Origin: Gammaproteobacteria bacterium
GTDB taxonomy: Bacteria; Pseudomonadota; Gammaproteobacteria; GCF-002020875
NCBI GenBank assembly: GCA_018648825.1
Contig: JABGQL010000100.1
Location: 1-45,086, forward strand
Direction of reading: 5' to 3'
DNA length: 45,086 bases
Both the position numbers and the translations under genes were made by a program. How positions within the stretch are numbered: the first letter of the stretch is position 1; the number at the start of each line of letters is the position of its first letter. This document shows, piece after piece, positions 37,559-45,086 of the stretch. The notes beneath the pieces were generated by a model. That model was not told the origin of the DNA. It did no database searches and saw only the letters and a list, made by a program, of their open reading frames with translations.

Positions 37559-37562
37559 GGTC

Positions 37563-38141
37563 ATGCATGATCAAATTATTCAGTTAGTCGAGCGGATCAT
37601 CGCCTTGGAGCAAGATCTGGAGCGAGAGCTGGAGCAGAAACAGAGTGAGTTCCGCTACCATCTAGAGGAGAAGCGGGCGGTGTTTGAGCAGGAGATGTTG
37701 CTCTCACAGCGTAAGCTAAAATTGGGGTTGTTACAGTTTGTTGGTGGTGCGCGTCTGCGTAACCTGCTCTCTATGCCGGTAATCTACAGCTTGCTGCTAC
37801 CGTTGGTCATGGTTGATCTGGCGGTAATATTTTACCAGTGGTTCTGCTTTTCGTTATGGGGTGTTGCACGGGTCAAACGACGAGACTATTGGGTGATGGA
37901 TCGAGGACAGCTTGCCTACCTGAATGGGATTGAAAAGATCAACTGTGTCTACTGCAGCTATGCCAATGGGCTGGCTAGCTTTATTCGTGAGGTGGCCAGC
38001 CGTACCGAGCAGTACTGGTGTCCGATCAAACATGCGCGACGGATTCATCAGCCACACCCCCGTTACTGGCGCTACAGTGACTTTGGGGATGCGCAAGCCT
38101 ATCGTTCGCGGATGACTCAGTTTAGAGAGGAGCTGAAATAG
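37563..38141 (+). CDS. Coiled-coil and TM protein with conserved CVYCSYANGL-type Cys segment
   Basis: A 192-residue conserved-looking hypothetical protein. Residues 1-60 form a charged coiled coil (LEQDLERELEQKQSEFRYHLEEK), residues near 70-105 a hydrophobic segment (VIYSLLLPLVMVDLAVIFYQWF). The C-terminal part is Cys-, Trp- and His-containing: YLNGIEKINCVYCSYANGL, then EQYWCPIKHARR. The three Cys and nearby His could bind a metal. The track start at 37401 lies inside the radical SAM gene; ATG 37563 has AGGAG seven bases upstream. It sits 4 nt after the radical SAM gene and 8 nt before the giant signalling gene. Confidence 0.82.
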   Translation: MHDQIIQLVERIIALEQDLERELEQKQSEFRYHLEEKRAVFEQEMLLSQRKLKLGLLQFVGGARLRNLLSMPVIYSLLLPLVMVDLAVIFYQWFCFSLWGVARVKRRDYWVMDRGQLAYLNGIEKINCVYCSYANGLASFIREVASRTEQYWCPIKHARRIHQPHPRYWRYSDFGDAQAYRSRMTQFREELK

Positions 38142-38149
38142 TCTGAGTG

Positions 38150-41100
38150 ATGGAACAGCCTAACCCAACCAAGCAGTGGCGTGTGCTATCGGTAGATGAT
38201 AGTGGTTATGTGCATGACGGCTATGCGGTCATTCTGGGGTGTGATCAGCCTGTTGATACTCAAATAGATGAGATTGCACAGTTGGTTGATCTGCAGCTGG
38301 TAGACCCGAAGCGTGAGTACTGTTTTAGGTTGGATCGAGCGATGGGTGGTGAGGAGGCCTTTGAGATGGTTCAGCGCTCATTGGATAGTGCTGACCCCTA
38401 TGCTGTGGTGTTGATGGATATACGTATGCCCCCTGGATGGGATGGTTTGGAGAGTGCGACAAAAATTCGTGCTATCGACCCTCAGATCCGTATTGTGATG
38501 ACCACGGCGTATATGGATTATGAATTGTATGAGCTGCGTCAGAAGATTGGCCTCGACTTTCAATTTATCAGCAAACCCGCCAATCCAACCGAGTTGCTGC
38601 AGACGGTGCTCTCTCTTGCAAGCAGTTGGGATCAGGCGAGAATAGATGCTGCAGAGGGAGGGAGTGTTACTGCAGGGTTTGATCAACTACAACAACCTAG
38701 TCTGCTCTCCTGCCTAAATGCATTGAATGCGCAGAGCTGGGTCCGTTTGACTGATGCCAGAGATAAAATTATCTATCTGAGTCAGCCACTGTGTGAGGCT
38801 ATGGGGTATCGGCCTGAGACGCTGATTGGGGCGCAGGGGTGCTCTCTGGAGTCTGATCAGAGTGGGGCTGAACAGTATCAACAGATACGCAAGGGCTTGC
38901 AGCGTGGGGAGGTGTGGCAAGGGGAGCTTGAGCTGGTTACAGCAGAGGGGGAAACTCCTATTATGGCGCGGGTGGTTACGATACCGATTATCGGGCTGCA
39001 GGAGGAGGCGGATATGCATCTCTCCTTTATGTATGCGCTGAGTGCCTTGGATCAGGTGGAGCAGGCGCTGCAAATGGTGCAGCAGAGGGTAGATGGTACT
39101 GCTGGAGATAGGGTGTGTGTGTATGCGCTGTTGATCCAGTTGATTGGGAACAGCGCCCTGTTTACGGCTTGTGACCACTTTTCGCAACAGCCCAGCGTTG
39201 TTCGTGCAGTTGAGGCTGTGGTGAACAGGCAGCTTAGATCGCTTCATCAGGTGTTGGATCTTCACCAGCTAAAGTCTGGCCAAGTTCAGGTTGAGAACAG
39301 TCCGTACAGCCTTACGCAGTTACTGGATGAGTTGGAGCAGATCTATCGTCCTCAGGCTCGTGATGCAGGTCTTCAATGGGGGGGGGAGCAGCAGATTCGA
39401 GAGCCATATTTATTGGATGGGGATGGTTACCACTTGGGCAAGATACTGCAACAGTGGATTGAGAATGCCATTCTCTTTTCCGCTCGGGGCCGTGTGATCT
39501 TGAGGGTCTTGCGTGATTCACGCTATCTGCTATTCGAGGTAGAGGATAGTGGTAGAGGAATCTCCGAACAGAGGCTGGAGCAATTGTTTGACCGTTTTGA
39601 GATAGATGGGGAACCCTCCTGTCGTTTCAAGAGCGGTGGCTTGGGGTTGTCTGTTGCGTTAGGTTTGGCTGAGGCACTGGGTGCTATTGTCGAAGTCTCA
39701 AGCAGAGAGGGGGTTGGTACCACCTTCCGGCTCAAGCTCCCCTATCAGCCGAGCGGTATATTGGCTGCACAGGAGCTAGATGCTGTGCATCAGAGGTCGC
39801 TGTTGCAGGAGCAGTTTAGTGGGCGCGTGCTGCTATTGGATGATGGCTTGGTTGCGGCGTTACTACAGCGCCATATGTTGAAACAGATGGGGCTCTCAGT
39901 GACGGCTGTTCAGCAGCATGAGTTGTTAGAGCAGGCGCAGTACTATCCATTCGATCTGATTTTGGTTGATCTGCAGTGTGTGGGTGAAGAACTCATCACG
40001 CTTCCACGGCTGCTGAGGGAGGTGCGGTGTAAGGTGGCAGTGGTTGCACTGTTGCGTTCGCCTCGACAGCGAGTGCCAGAAGAACTTCATAACGAGGGTT
40101 ATGCGGAGGTGCTTACGCAACCGGTTCACCCTCTGGTTCTCAAGCGTGTGCTGAAGCAGTATCTCTTTCCCCAGAGCGTAGGGCTGAGTGATGATCAGCA
40201 GATGGTACGCCTTATTGAAAATACCTCACAGAGTAAGCAGGAGATCCTGACGGCGTTGATGAAAATGGAGTGGGGCCAAGTGCGGGCAGCTGCGCAAGCG
40301 GGGGTTCACTCCGATGCACCCCAGTATATCGAGAATCTGATTACCCGTTTGGAGTTGATCTATAACCGCTATGTTGATGATGGATACAATATTGTGGATG
40401 ATGTCGAGTCCTTGGCGGATGAGATTATTCACAAGCTGAAGCAGGCAGCAGATATGTTTATTGCCATGGTTCACCTGCGGACCCACTTCCATCACTCGAT
40501 TATGCGTACTGTACAGAACACGATATTTTCGATACTTACGGCGCTGCGTCTACAGTGGGGGGAGGAGCGCATTCACTCTTTGGCATGTGCCAGTCTGACT
40601 CAAAACCTCAGTCTCTATCCGCTTCAGGATACGATGATGGGGTTGAGGGGGGGTGAGTTGAGTGAAGCGTATCGGATGCAGATTCGTCTTCATCCAAAGC
40701 GGAGTAGCAAGATGTTGATCTCCATGGGGGTGACCGATCGGGCTTGGATTCATGCCATTGCCTATCATCATGAGCGTATGGATGGGAGTGGGTATCCGCA
40801 TGGCCATACGGCTAAGGATATTCCGCCGGAGGCGCGGCTGATGGCGATTGCCGACCGTTATGGCTCGATGATCTCACCGAGAAATTACCGTGAGGCGGGT
40901 AGTTCAAAAGAGATCATGCGGAAGTTCTTGGTCTCTAAGAGTAAGAACTATGATATGAGTATCAGCAAGGCGTTGATTGCCGAATTGGGAGTCTATCCTC
41001 CAGGAACAACGGTTATGCTGGAGTCTGGAGAGATTGCATTGGTGACGCGGCGTGGAGGTGATCATCTTCACCCTGTGGTGATGGCGATTTGGAGCCCGCA

Positions 41101-41257
41101 GGGGGAGCGCTATAGTCAGCCACTGAAGCGGGACTCTAGGCAGTCACCGCACATAATCATTTCGATGAAAAAGAGTGAAGATGTGAAGTGGCTGAATGTG
41201 GATCGTTTCTGGGGAGGAGAGCGGGCAGAGCAGCAGCCGTTATTTCTCTCCGTTTAG
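38150..41257 (+). CDS. REC-PAS-pseudokinase-pseudoREC-degenerate HD-GYP signalling protein
   Basis: A 1035-residue cytoplasmic protein. Receiver 1 (about 10-165) has an unusually long loop after the first strand, Asp in VVLMDIRMPPGWDG and Lys in ISKPA. A PAS-like domain (about 190-310) follows. The kinase-like part lacks a phospho-acceptor His: the region aligned with SHELRTP reads RVCVYALL. It keeps WIENAILF, VEDSGRGI and GGLGLSV. Receiver 2 (about 560-690) has VDLQ but Gln at the Lys position (TQPVH). The C-terminal HD-GYP domain keeps HHERMDGSGYPHG (near 872), but HDIGK is replaced by TQNLS (near 815) and the late ADxxD reads ADRYG. Catalysis is therefore doubtful. GTG 38147 is an alternative start. 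Confidence 0.85.
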   Translation: MEQPNPTKQWRVLSVDDSGYVHDGYAVILGCDQPVDTQIDEIAQLVDLQLVDPKREYCFRLDRAMGGEEAFEMVQRSLDSADPYAVVLMDIRMPPGWDGLESATKIRAIDPQIRIVMTTAYMDYELYELRQKIGLDFQFISKPANPTELLQTVLSLASSWDQARIDAAEGGSVTAGFDQLQQPSLLSCLNALNAQSWVRLTDARDKIIYLSQPLCEAMGYRPETLIGAQGCSLESDQSGAEQYQQIRKGLQRGEVWQGELELVTAEGETPIMARVVTIPIIGLQEEADMHLSFMYALSALDQVEQALQMVQQRVDGTAGDRVCVYALLIQLIGNSALFTACDHFSQQPSVVRAVEAVVNRQLRSLHQVLDLHQLKSGQVQVENSPYSLTQLLDELEQIYRPQARDAGLQWGGEQQIREPYLLDGDGYHLGKILQQWIENAILFSARGRVILRVLRDSRYLLFEVEDSGRGISEQRLEQLFDRFEIDGEPSCRFKSGGLGLSVALGLAEALGAIVEVSSREGVGTTFRLKLPYQPSGILAAQELDAVHQRSLLQEQFSGRVLLLDDGLVAALLQRHMLKQMGLSVTAVQQHELLEQAQYYPFDLILVDLQCVGEELITLPRLLREVRCKVAVVALLRSPRQRVPEELHNEGYAEVLTQPVHPLVLKRVLKQYLFPQSVGLSDDQQMVRLIENTSQSKQEILTALMKMEWGQVRAAAQAGVHSDAPQYIENLITRLELIYNRYVDDGYNIVDDVESLADEIIHKLKQAADMFIAMVHLRTHFHHSIMRTVQNTIFSILTALRLQWGEERIHSLACASLTQNLSLYPLQDTMMGLRGGELSEAYRMQIRLHPKRSSKMLISMGVTDRAWIHAIAYHHERMDGSGYPHGHTAKDIPPEARLMAIADRYGSMISPRNYREAGSSKEIMRKFLVSKSKNYDMSISKALIAELGVYPPGTTVMLESGEIALVTRRGGDHLHPVVMAIWSPQGERYSQPLKRDSRQSPHIIISMKKSEDVKWLNVDRFWGGERAEQQPLFLSV

Positions 41258-41260
41258 CGT

Positions 41261-41524
41261 TTAGTCTAGTTTTTCGGTGCTCTCATCATGGATATATACG
41301 GGGCTGACTACGGCAACACCATCGATCCCTTCAATCTCTGCAATGGTGTCTGTCATCCCGCCAGAGTTGCGGTTCTCTAGGGTGATAACCAACTTACCGA
41401 TGGGGTCTTCAGCGTGGATCTCCAGCCCCTCAATGGTATGGAGTGCACTCTTCACTGATTCCATTTTCTCAGGTTCCAGTCGTACTGCTACGCCGGAGAT
41501 CTGAATGATTTCTTCATCGCTCAT
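41261..41524 (-). CDS. napD: Periplasmic nitrate reductase assembly chaperone NapD
   Basis: NapD binds the Tat signal of NapA and holds it back until cofactor loading. The 87-residue protein has the family pattern IQISGVAVRLEPEKMESVKSAL, then GLEIHAEDPIGKLVITLE and GVAVVSPVYIHDE. It is the last gene of the nap set, an unusual position since napD often precedes napA. A strong intrinsic terminator separates it from napB. Ribosome site is weak (GAGCGAG). It converges with the giant signalling gene, the stops being 3 nt apart. Confidence 0.9.
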   Translation of the reverse strand: MSDEEIIQISGVAVRLEPEKMESVKSALHTIEGLEIHAEDPIGKLVITLENRNSGGMTDTIAEIEGIDGVAVVSPVYIHDESTEKLD

Positions 41525-41562
41525 GTTCTGTTTTCTCGCTCTATTTCATTGTTTGGTGGTGT

Positions 41563-41598
41563 AAAAAAGCCGCCCGGATTTAGATAAATCCGGGCGGC
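41563..41598 (-). terminator. Strong intrinsic terminator between napB and napD
   Basis: On the minus strand a perfect GC-rich inverted repeat (GCCGCCCGGATTTA and its complement, 14 bp arms with a 2-base centre) is followed by TTTTTT. Only the minus strand has the T run, so it serves napA-napB transcription. Its place upstream of napD means napD expression depends on read-through or its own promoter. Confidence 0.9.
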
Positions 41599-41613
41599 AG
41601 TTTGGTAGATAGA

Positions 41614-42063
41614 TTATCTACGAGTTGATGTCTTAAACTCGTTGTCTATCAATGGCTCTACTTTGTAGAGTGGGGTGTGACACTGGTTACAGAAGAAGCG
41701 AGCACCTGCGAGCCGGTGGGTCTTGCGGCCATTGTGGTGCAGATAGTGGCTATCACCGACCTTGGTGGCCTCCTCTTCTCTGTAGCTCTCGTCACCGTGG
41801 CACTCCATGCAGCGATTCTCCTTTATGGTGATGGAGTAATCTTTGTGCGGCATCGATGGAGGCTGCTCTTTCCAAGTCCGATAGAAGGGGTCTACATCTT
41901 TGTAGATTCTTCGTTTGGCTGGAATTTGAGCATCACTGGCGATACCCAAGTCACCGCGTAGTGAGGTCACAAAGGGGCCTTCCGCAACGGATACCGAGGT
42001 GCTACCTAACAGTGCTGCAAATACGGCACCCAACAGGAATAGTACGCTTTTACTCTTTTTCAT
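41614..42063 (-). CDS. napB: Periplasmic nitrate reductase diheme subunit NapB
   Basis: NapB passes electrons to NapA. From ATG 42063 the protein has 149 residues, the usual size. A signal peptide (VLFLLGAVFAALLGSTSVSVAEG), two heme c sites (NRCMECHG and FCNQCHT) and His residues in PPSMPHKDY and GDSHYLH that can be the distal ligands are visible. The track start at 42144 lies inside napA; ATG 42063 has AGGAGAG upstream and gives the signal peptide. It starts 13 nt after napA. The strong terminator follows. Confidence 0.95.
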   Translation of the reverse strand: MKKSKSVLFLLGAVFAALLGSTSVSVAEGPFVTSLRGDLGIASDAQIPAKRRIYKDVDPFYRTWKEQPPSMPHKDYSITIKENRCMECHGDESYREEEATKVGDSHYLHHNGRKTHRLAGARFFCNQCHTPLYKVEPLIDNEFKTSTRR

Positions 42064-42076
42064 GGTTCTCTCCTCC

Positions 42077-44623
42077 CTATACCTTAGTGATCTTGACAGC
42101 AGTTTTCTTGTAGTCCGTCTCTTTTGAGAGCGGGTCGGTTGCATCCAGAATCAACTTGTTGACTAGGCGGCGGGCATCGAACCAAGGTACAAAGACCAGT
42201 CCTCTAGGTGGCTTGTTACGGCCACGAGTTGCGACACGTCCCTTGATGTTGCCACGGCGTGAGCTGACCTCAGCCACTGCACCATCATAGAGGCCCAGAT
42301 CCTTGGCATCATCAGGATTCATATAGATCATCGCATCCGGTACCGCCTTATACAGTTCTGGAACACGCTGTGTCATTGAGCCAGAGTGCCAGTGCTCTAG
42401 TACGCGGCCGGTACTCATCCAGAGTGGGTAGTCGTTATCTGGAGACTCTGCGGGTGGCTCGTATGGGCAGCAGAAGATATTAGCCTTGCCGTCTGGTTTG
42501 CCGTAGAAGTAAACATCACCATCTTCTACCTCAGGGTTGGAGGCTTTTACGTGTGGATCATACCCTTCACGGTAGCGCCATAAGGTCTCCTTACCATCGA
42601 CTACAGGCCAGCGCATGCCGCGTACCTTGTGGTACTGGCTGTATTCGCCCAGCTCATGCCCCTTCTTTGGTCCTTTCAAACCAAAGATACGGTACTCCTC
42701 GTAGAGCCCCTTCTGTGGGTAGAAGCCAAAGTCGAACGCCTCGTCATTGTCATGTCCTGGCTCTAGGTCACCCATGCCGTACTTGTTGACCTGTCCATTG
42801 GCGAACAGTACATCAAACAGGGTCTTGCCTTTGTGCTCGGGCATCTTCGCCAGCAGCTCATCGGTCCACGCCTCTTCGGTGGTAAAGTGCTTGGAGAACT
42901 CCATCAACTGCCACAGATCAGATTTGGAGCCATCAGGTGCAGGCACCTGTTGACGCCATGCCTGAGAACGACGCTCTGCATTACCGTAGACACCCTCCTT
43001 CTCAATCCACATTGCGGTAGGCAGGATCAGATCCGAGGCCATTGCAGTAACGGTTGGGTAGGGGTCAGAAGTAACGATGAAGTTCTTCGGGTTACGGTAA
43101 CCGGGCAGGGTCTCCTCATTCAGATTGGGAGCCGCCTGTACGTTGTTGTTACACATTACCCAGTAGGCGTTGAGCTTGCCATCTTTTAATTTACGGTTCT
43201 GCAATACAGCGTGATAACCGGGCTTGGCAGGAATGGTTCCCTCAGGAATTTTCCAAGTCTTCTCGGCAAAGTCACGGTGTGGCTTCTTCATTACCACCAA
43301 ATCTGCAGGCAGACGGTGTGCAAAGGTACCAACCTCACGCGCTGTACCACAGGCAGAAGGCTGACCAGTCAGAGAGAATGGGCTGTTGCCTGGCTCAGAA
43401 ATTTTACCAGTCAACAGGTGCAGGTTGTACATTAGGTGGTTCATCCATACACCACGAACGTGCTGGTTGGTACCCATGGTCCAGAGAGACATTACCTTCT
43501 TGTCTGGATCGGCATAAACCTTCGCCAACTTGACTAAGTTCTCTTCTGGTACACCAGACATTCTGGAGACTTTCTCCAAAGTGTAGTCTGCAACAAATGC
43601 TTTATAGGCCTCGAAGGTCATTGGCTTGGAGCCAACCTGTGCCTTACGTGGAGAGCTGTTTTTTGCATTCTTCTCACGAGGGTCTTCAGGGCGTAGACCG
43701 TAACCGATATCGACGTTGGCGAGACGGATGTTGGTGTGCTTCTTCACAAAGTCATGATCGACTGCATCATTCTGGATGATATAGTTGGCGATATAGTTGC
43801 CAATCGCCAGATCGGTCTGTGGCTCGAAGATCATTGTGTTGTCTGCGAGGTCACAGCTACGATGTGTATAAGTAGAGAGCACATGGACCGAAGCGTTAGG
43901 CTTGGTCAGGCGGGTATCCGTGATACGTGACCAGAGAATAGGGTGGTTCTCGGCCATGTTAGAACCCCAAAGCACAAAGTTCTCACCATGTTCGAAGTCA
44001 TCATAACAACCCATGGGCTCATCTGAACCGAAGGTACGCATAAAGGCACCTACTGCAGAGGCCATACAGTGGCGTGCATTGGGGTCGATGTTGTTAGAGC
44101 GGAAACCAGCCTTGTAGAGCTTAGAAGCGGCGTAGCCTTCCAGAACGGTCCACTGACCGGAGCCGAACATGCCCACGGTAGATTTGCCGTCACCACGCTT
44201 CTTGTCGGCGGCCATGGCTGTTTTCCACTTCTCAGCCATGATTTTGAAGGCGTCTTCCCAGCTGACTGGTGCGAACTCACCGTTCTTATCGTATTTGCCA
44301 TTGGTTTGGCGCAGTAGTGGGGTATCGAGACGATCCTTTCCGTACATAATCTTGGAGAGGAAGTAGCCCTTGATGCAGTTCAATCCACGGTTGACCGGTG
44401 CATCTGGATCACCCTGTGTGGCAACCACACGCCCATCACGGGTGCCGACCAGTACACTACAGCCAGTACCGCAGAAGCGGCAGGGGGCCTTGTCCCAGCG
44501 AATACCATCTTTGTCGTAGCCATCTTTGGCTAGGGTCGTGACAGGAATGCCACTGATACCAACGGCTGCGGCGGTTGCAGCGACTGCATTTGACTTAATA
44601 AAGTCCCTTCTAGAGATTCCCAT
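42077..44623 (-). CDS. napA: Periplasmic nitrate reductase catalytic subunit NapA
   Basis: NapA reduces nitrate to nitrite with a bis-MGD molybdenum centre and one 4Fe-4S cluster. The twin-arginine signal is [19 protein letters not shown]. The cluster Cys are in [13 protein letters not shown] and [10 protein letters not shown], and the molybdenum Cys in [21 protein letters not shown]. Length 848 is close to the E. coli protein (828). It is the first gene of the unit, with GGAG 11 nt before the ATG and a long regulatory region upstream holding an FNR-type site. No napC, napF, napG or napH is in the window. Confidence 0.97.
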   Translation of the reverse strand: MGISRRDFIKSNAVAATAAAVGISGIPVTTLAKDGYDKDGIRWDKAPCRFCGTGCSVLVGTRDGRVVATQGDPDAPVNRGLNCIKGYFLSKIMYGKDRLDTPLLRQTNGKYDKNGEFAPVSWEDAFKIMAEKWKTAMAADKKRGDGKSTVGMFGSGQWTVLEGYAASKLYKAGFRSNNIDPNARHCMASAVGAFMRTFGSDEPMGCYDDFEHGENFVLWGSNMAENHPILWSRITDTRLTKPNASVHVLSTYTHRSCDLADNTMIFEPQTDLAIGNYIANYIIQNDAVDHDFVKKHTNIRLANVDIGYGLRPEDPREKNAKNSSPRKAQVGSKPMTFEAYKAFVADYTLEKVSRMSGVPEENLVKLAKVYADPDKKVMSLWTMGTNQHVRGVWMNHLMYNLHLLTGKISEPGNSPFSLTGQPSACGTAREVGTFAHRLPADLVVMKKPHRDFAEKTWKIPEGTIPAKPGYHAVLQNRKLKDGKLNAYWVMCNNNVQAAPNLNEETLPGYRNPKNFIVTSDPYPTVTAMASDLILPTAMWIEKEGVYGNAERRSQAWRQQVPAPDGSKSDLWQLMEFSKHFTTEEAWTDELLAKMPEHKGKTLFDVLFANGQVNKYGMGDLEPGHDNDEAFDFGFYPQKGLYEEYRIFGLKGPKKGHELGEYSQYHKVRGMRWPVVDGKETLWRYREGYDPHVKASNPEVEDGDVYFYGKPDGKANIFCCPYEPPAESPDNDYPLWMSTGRVLEHWHSGSMTQRVPELYKAVPDAMIYMNPDDAKDLGLYDGAVAEVSSRRGNIKGRVATRGRNKPPRGLVFVPWFDARRLVNKLILDATDPLSKETDYKKTAVKITKV

Positions 44624-44657
44624 AGACTAATGACTCCTCAATTGTTTTAGTTGTATA

Positions 44658-44678
44658 AAATTGTGTGGTGCACAATTT
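44658..44678. repeat. Inverted repeat in the napA leader
   Basis: AAATTGTG and CACAATTT (8 bp, perfect) around a 5-base loop, 35-55 nt upstream of the napA start. In the napA transcript it would form a hairpin near the ribosome site; it may also be a protein-binding palindrome. Confidence 0.7.
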
Positions 44679-44730
44679 AGGGGAATAGAAGGTTTTTTAT
44701 TTTTTCCCTCAATTCCCCAGCTCCTCATCC

Positions 44731-44761
44731 TCAATAACCGACTGTAAGTGTTGGTTATTGA
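44731..44761. repeat. Inverted repeat upstream of napA
   Basis: TCAATAACC and GGTTATTGA (9 bp, perfect) flank 13 bases. It could be a binding site for a dimeric regulator or an RNA stem in a long napA leader. It does not match the FNR consensus. Confidence 0.65.
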
Positions 44762-44841
44762 TGTATAAATTAACATATAGAATGTGATCAGGTTTATCGC
44801 ATGAATAGACAATCTGAGTCAATGACTATTTGTGAAAATAG

Positions 44842-44855
44842 TTGATGTGTATCAA
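44842..44855. promoter_or_regulatory. FNR/ANR-type binding site upstream of napA
   Basis: TTGATGTGTATCAA matches the consensus TTGAT-N4-ATCAA exactly. Its centre is about 225 nt before the napA start codon, so either napA has a long leader or the site also serves a divergent gene outside the window. Low-oxygen activation of napA through an FNR-family protein is the likely meaning. Confidence 0.8.
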
Positions 44856-45086
44856 CAGGGTGTAATTACTCTATAGAGCTATATGGGGCTGAGAGGGGGG
44901 GAATAGGGGCAAAAAAAATCCCCTTGCCCATCCGTGGACAAAAGGACATTGTGTGTATGACACACACCTCCTCCCTTGGGTGCAGATCCATCTACACGGC
45001 TCCTTCCCCCAGTGATTCTCTTTTTGTAGAGTTAAGGAAAGCCTGAACAAGTCCTCGAGAATTTCCTTGAATGATGAGATCATAGA

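Larger units (their letters stand above)
44624..45086. other. 463-nt region upstream of napA without a convincing gene
   Basis: No ORF here has family resemblance. It holds a perfect FNR-type site (44842-44855), several inverted repeats, a G-rich stretch (44885-44909) and the window end. A 70-codon minus-strand ORF (44871-45083) cannot be excluded but shows no recognisable domain. The region most likely carries napA regulation and the 5' or 3' flank of a gene beyond the window. Confidence 0.7.

Noticed and set aside
37401-37562. Longer N-terminus for the coiled-coil membrane protein
   Set aside because: It lies inside the radical SAM gene in another frame, and AGGAG seven bases before ATG 37563 decides the start.
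44871-45083. 70-codon minus-strand ORF at the window end, considered as a transposase remnant
   Set aside because: The sequence near 45034-45068 has AAGGAAA/TTTCCTT arms that recall an element end, but no transposase motif, target duplication or second end is visible.

Overview
The window looks like a chromosomal segment of a gammaproteobacterium, probably a respiratory, nitrate-reducing lineage in the broad neighbourhood of Chromatiales/Thiotrichales-type bacteria. The class-level call rests on gene order: def-fmt-rsmB running away from dprA-smg-topA, gmk-rpoZ-spoT-recG, and ntrY-ntrX next to trkA-trkH. Base composition is judged by eye to be near 50-55% GC. I cannot name a genus. No tRNA, rRNA, CRISPR array, integrase or intact insertion sequence was recognised.

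Layout. (1) 1-2140: end of a hybrid kinase followed by a REC-HK-REC hybrid kinase; then a small zinc-ribbon-like orphan, ubiC on the minus strand and a PIN-PhoH ATPase. (2) 4849-23197: about 18 kb in which every gene is on the minus strand with gaps of at most about 54 nt. In transcription order: def, fmt, rsmB, a DUF4390 protein, ntrY, ntrX, trkA, trkH, gmk, rpoZ, spoT, recG, a diheme peroxidase broken by a 7-G homopolymer, and a membrane histidine kinase with an atypical HNIGN box. (3) 23323-28659: dprA, smg, topA, purE and a small membrane protein on the plus strand. (4) 28743-31336: an orphan CheB-like protein, creA, and an overlapping pair of unrecognised exported proteins. (5) 31475-35006: a multi-TM hybrid kinase and a REC-kinase with an HNFGN box. 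(6) 35025-41257: the AmmeMemoRadiSam families. AMMECR1-Memo are on the minus strand and the radical SAM gene is divergent. The radical SAM gene is followed after 4 and 8 nt by a Cys-containing membrane protein and a 1035-residue REC-PAS-pseudokinase-pseudoREC-HD-GYP protein that has lost several catalytic residues. (7) 41261-44623: a minimal periplasmic nitrate reductase set, napA-napB-napD, preceded by 463 nt of non-coding DNA with a perfect FNR-type site.

How the parts work together. The 18-kb run joins translation start and protein maturation (def, fmt, rsmB), the NtrYX system, Trk potassium uptake and the ppGpp/omega/RecG block. The rest of the window is rich in signalling: nine two-component-type proteins, several with degenerate sites. 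These suggest phosphorelay or scaffold functions that cannot be assigned from sequence alone. The nap genes indicate nitrate use under low oxygen. The best candidates for undescribed biology are the operon of the radical SAM enzyme, the membrane Cys protein and the degenerate giant signalling protein, and the pairing of the diheme peroxidase with the HNIGN kinase.
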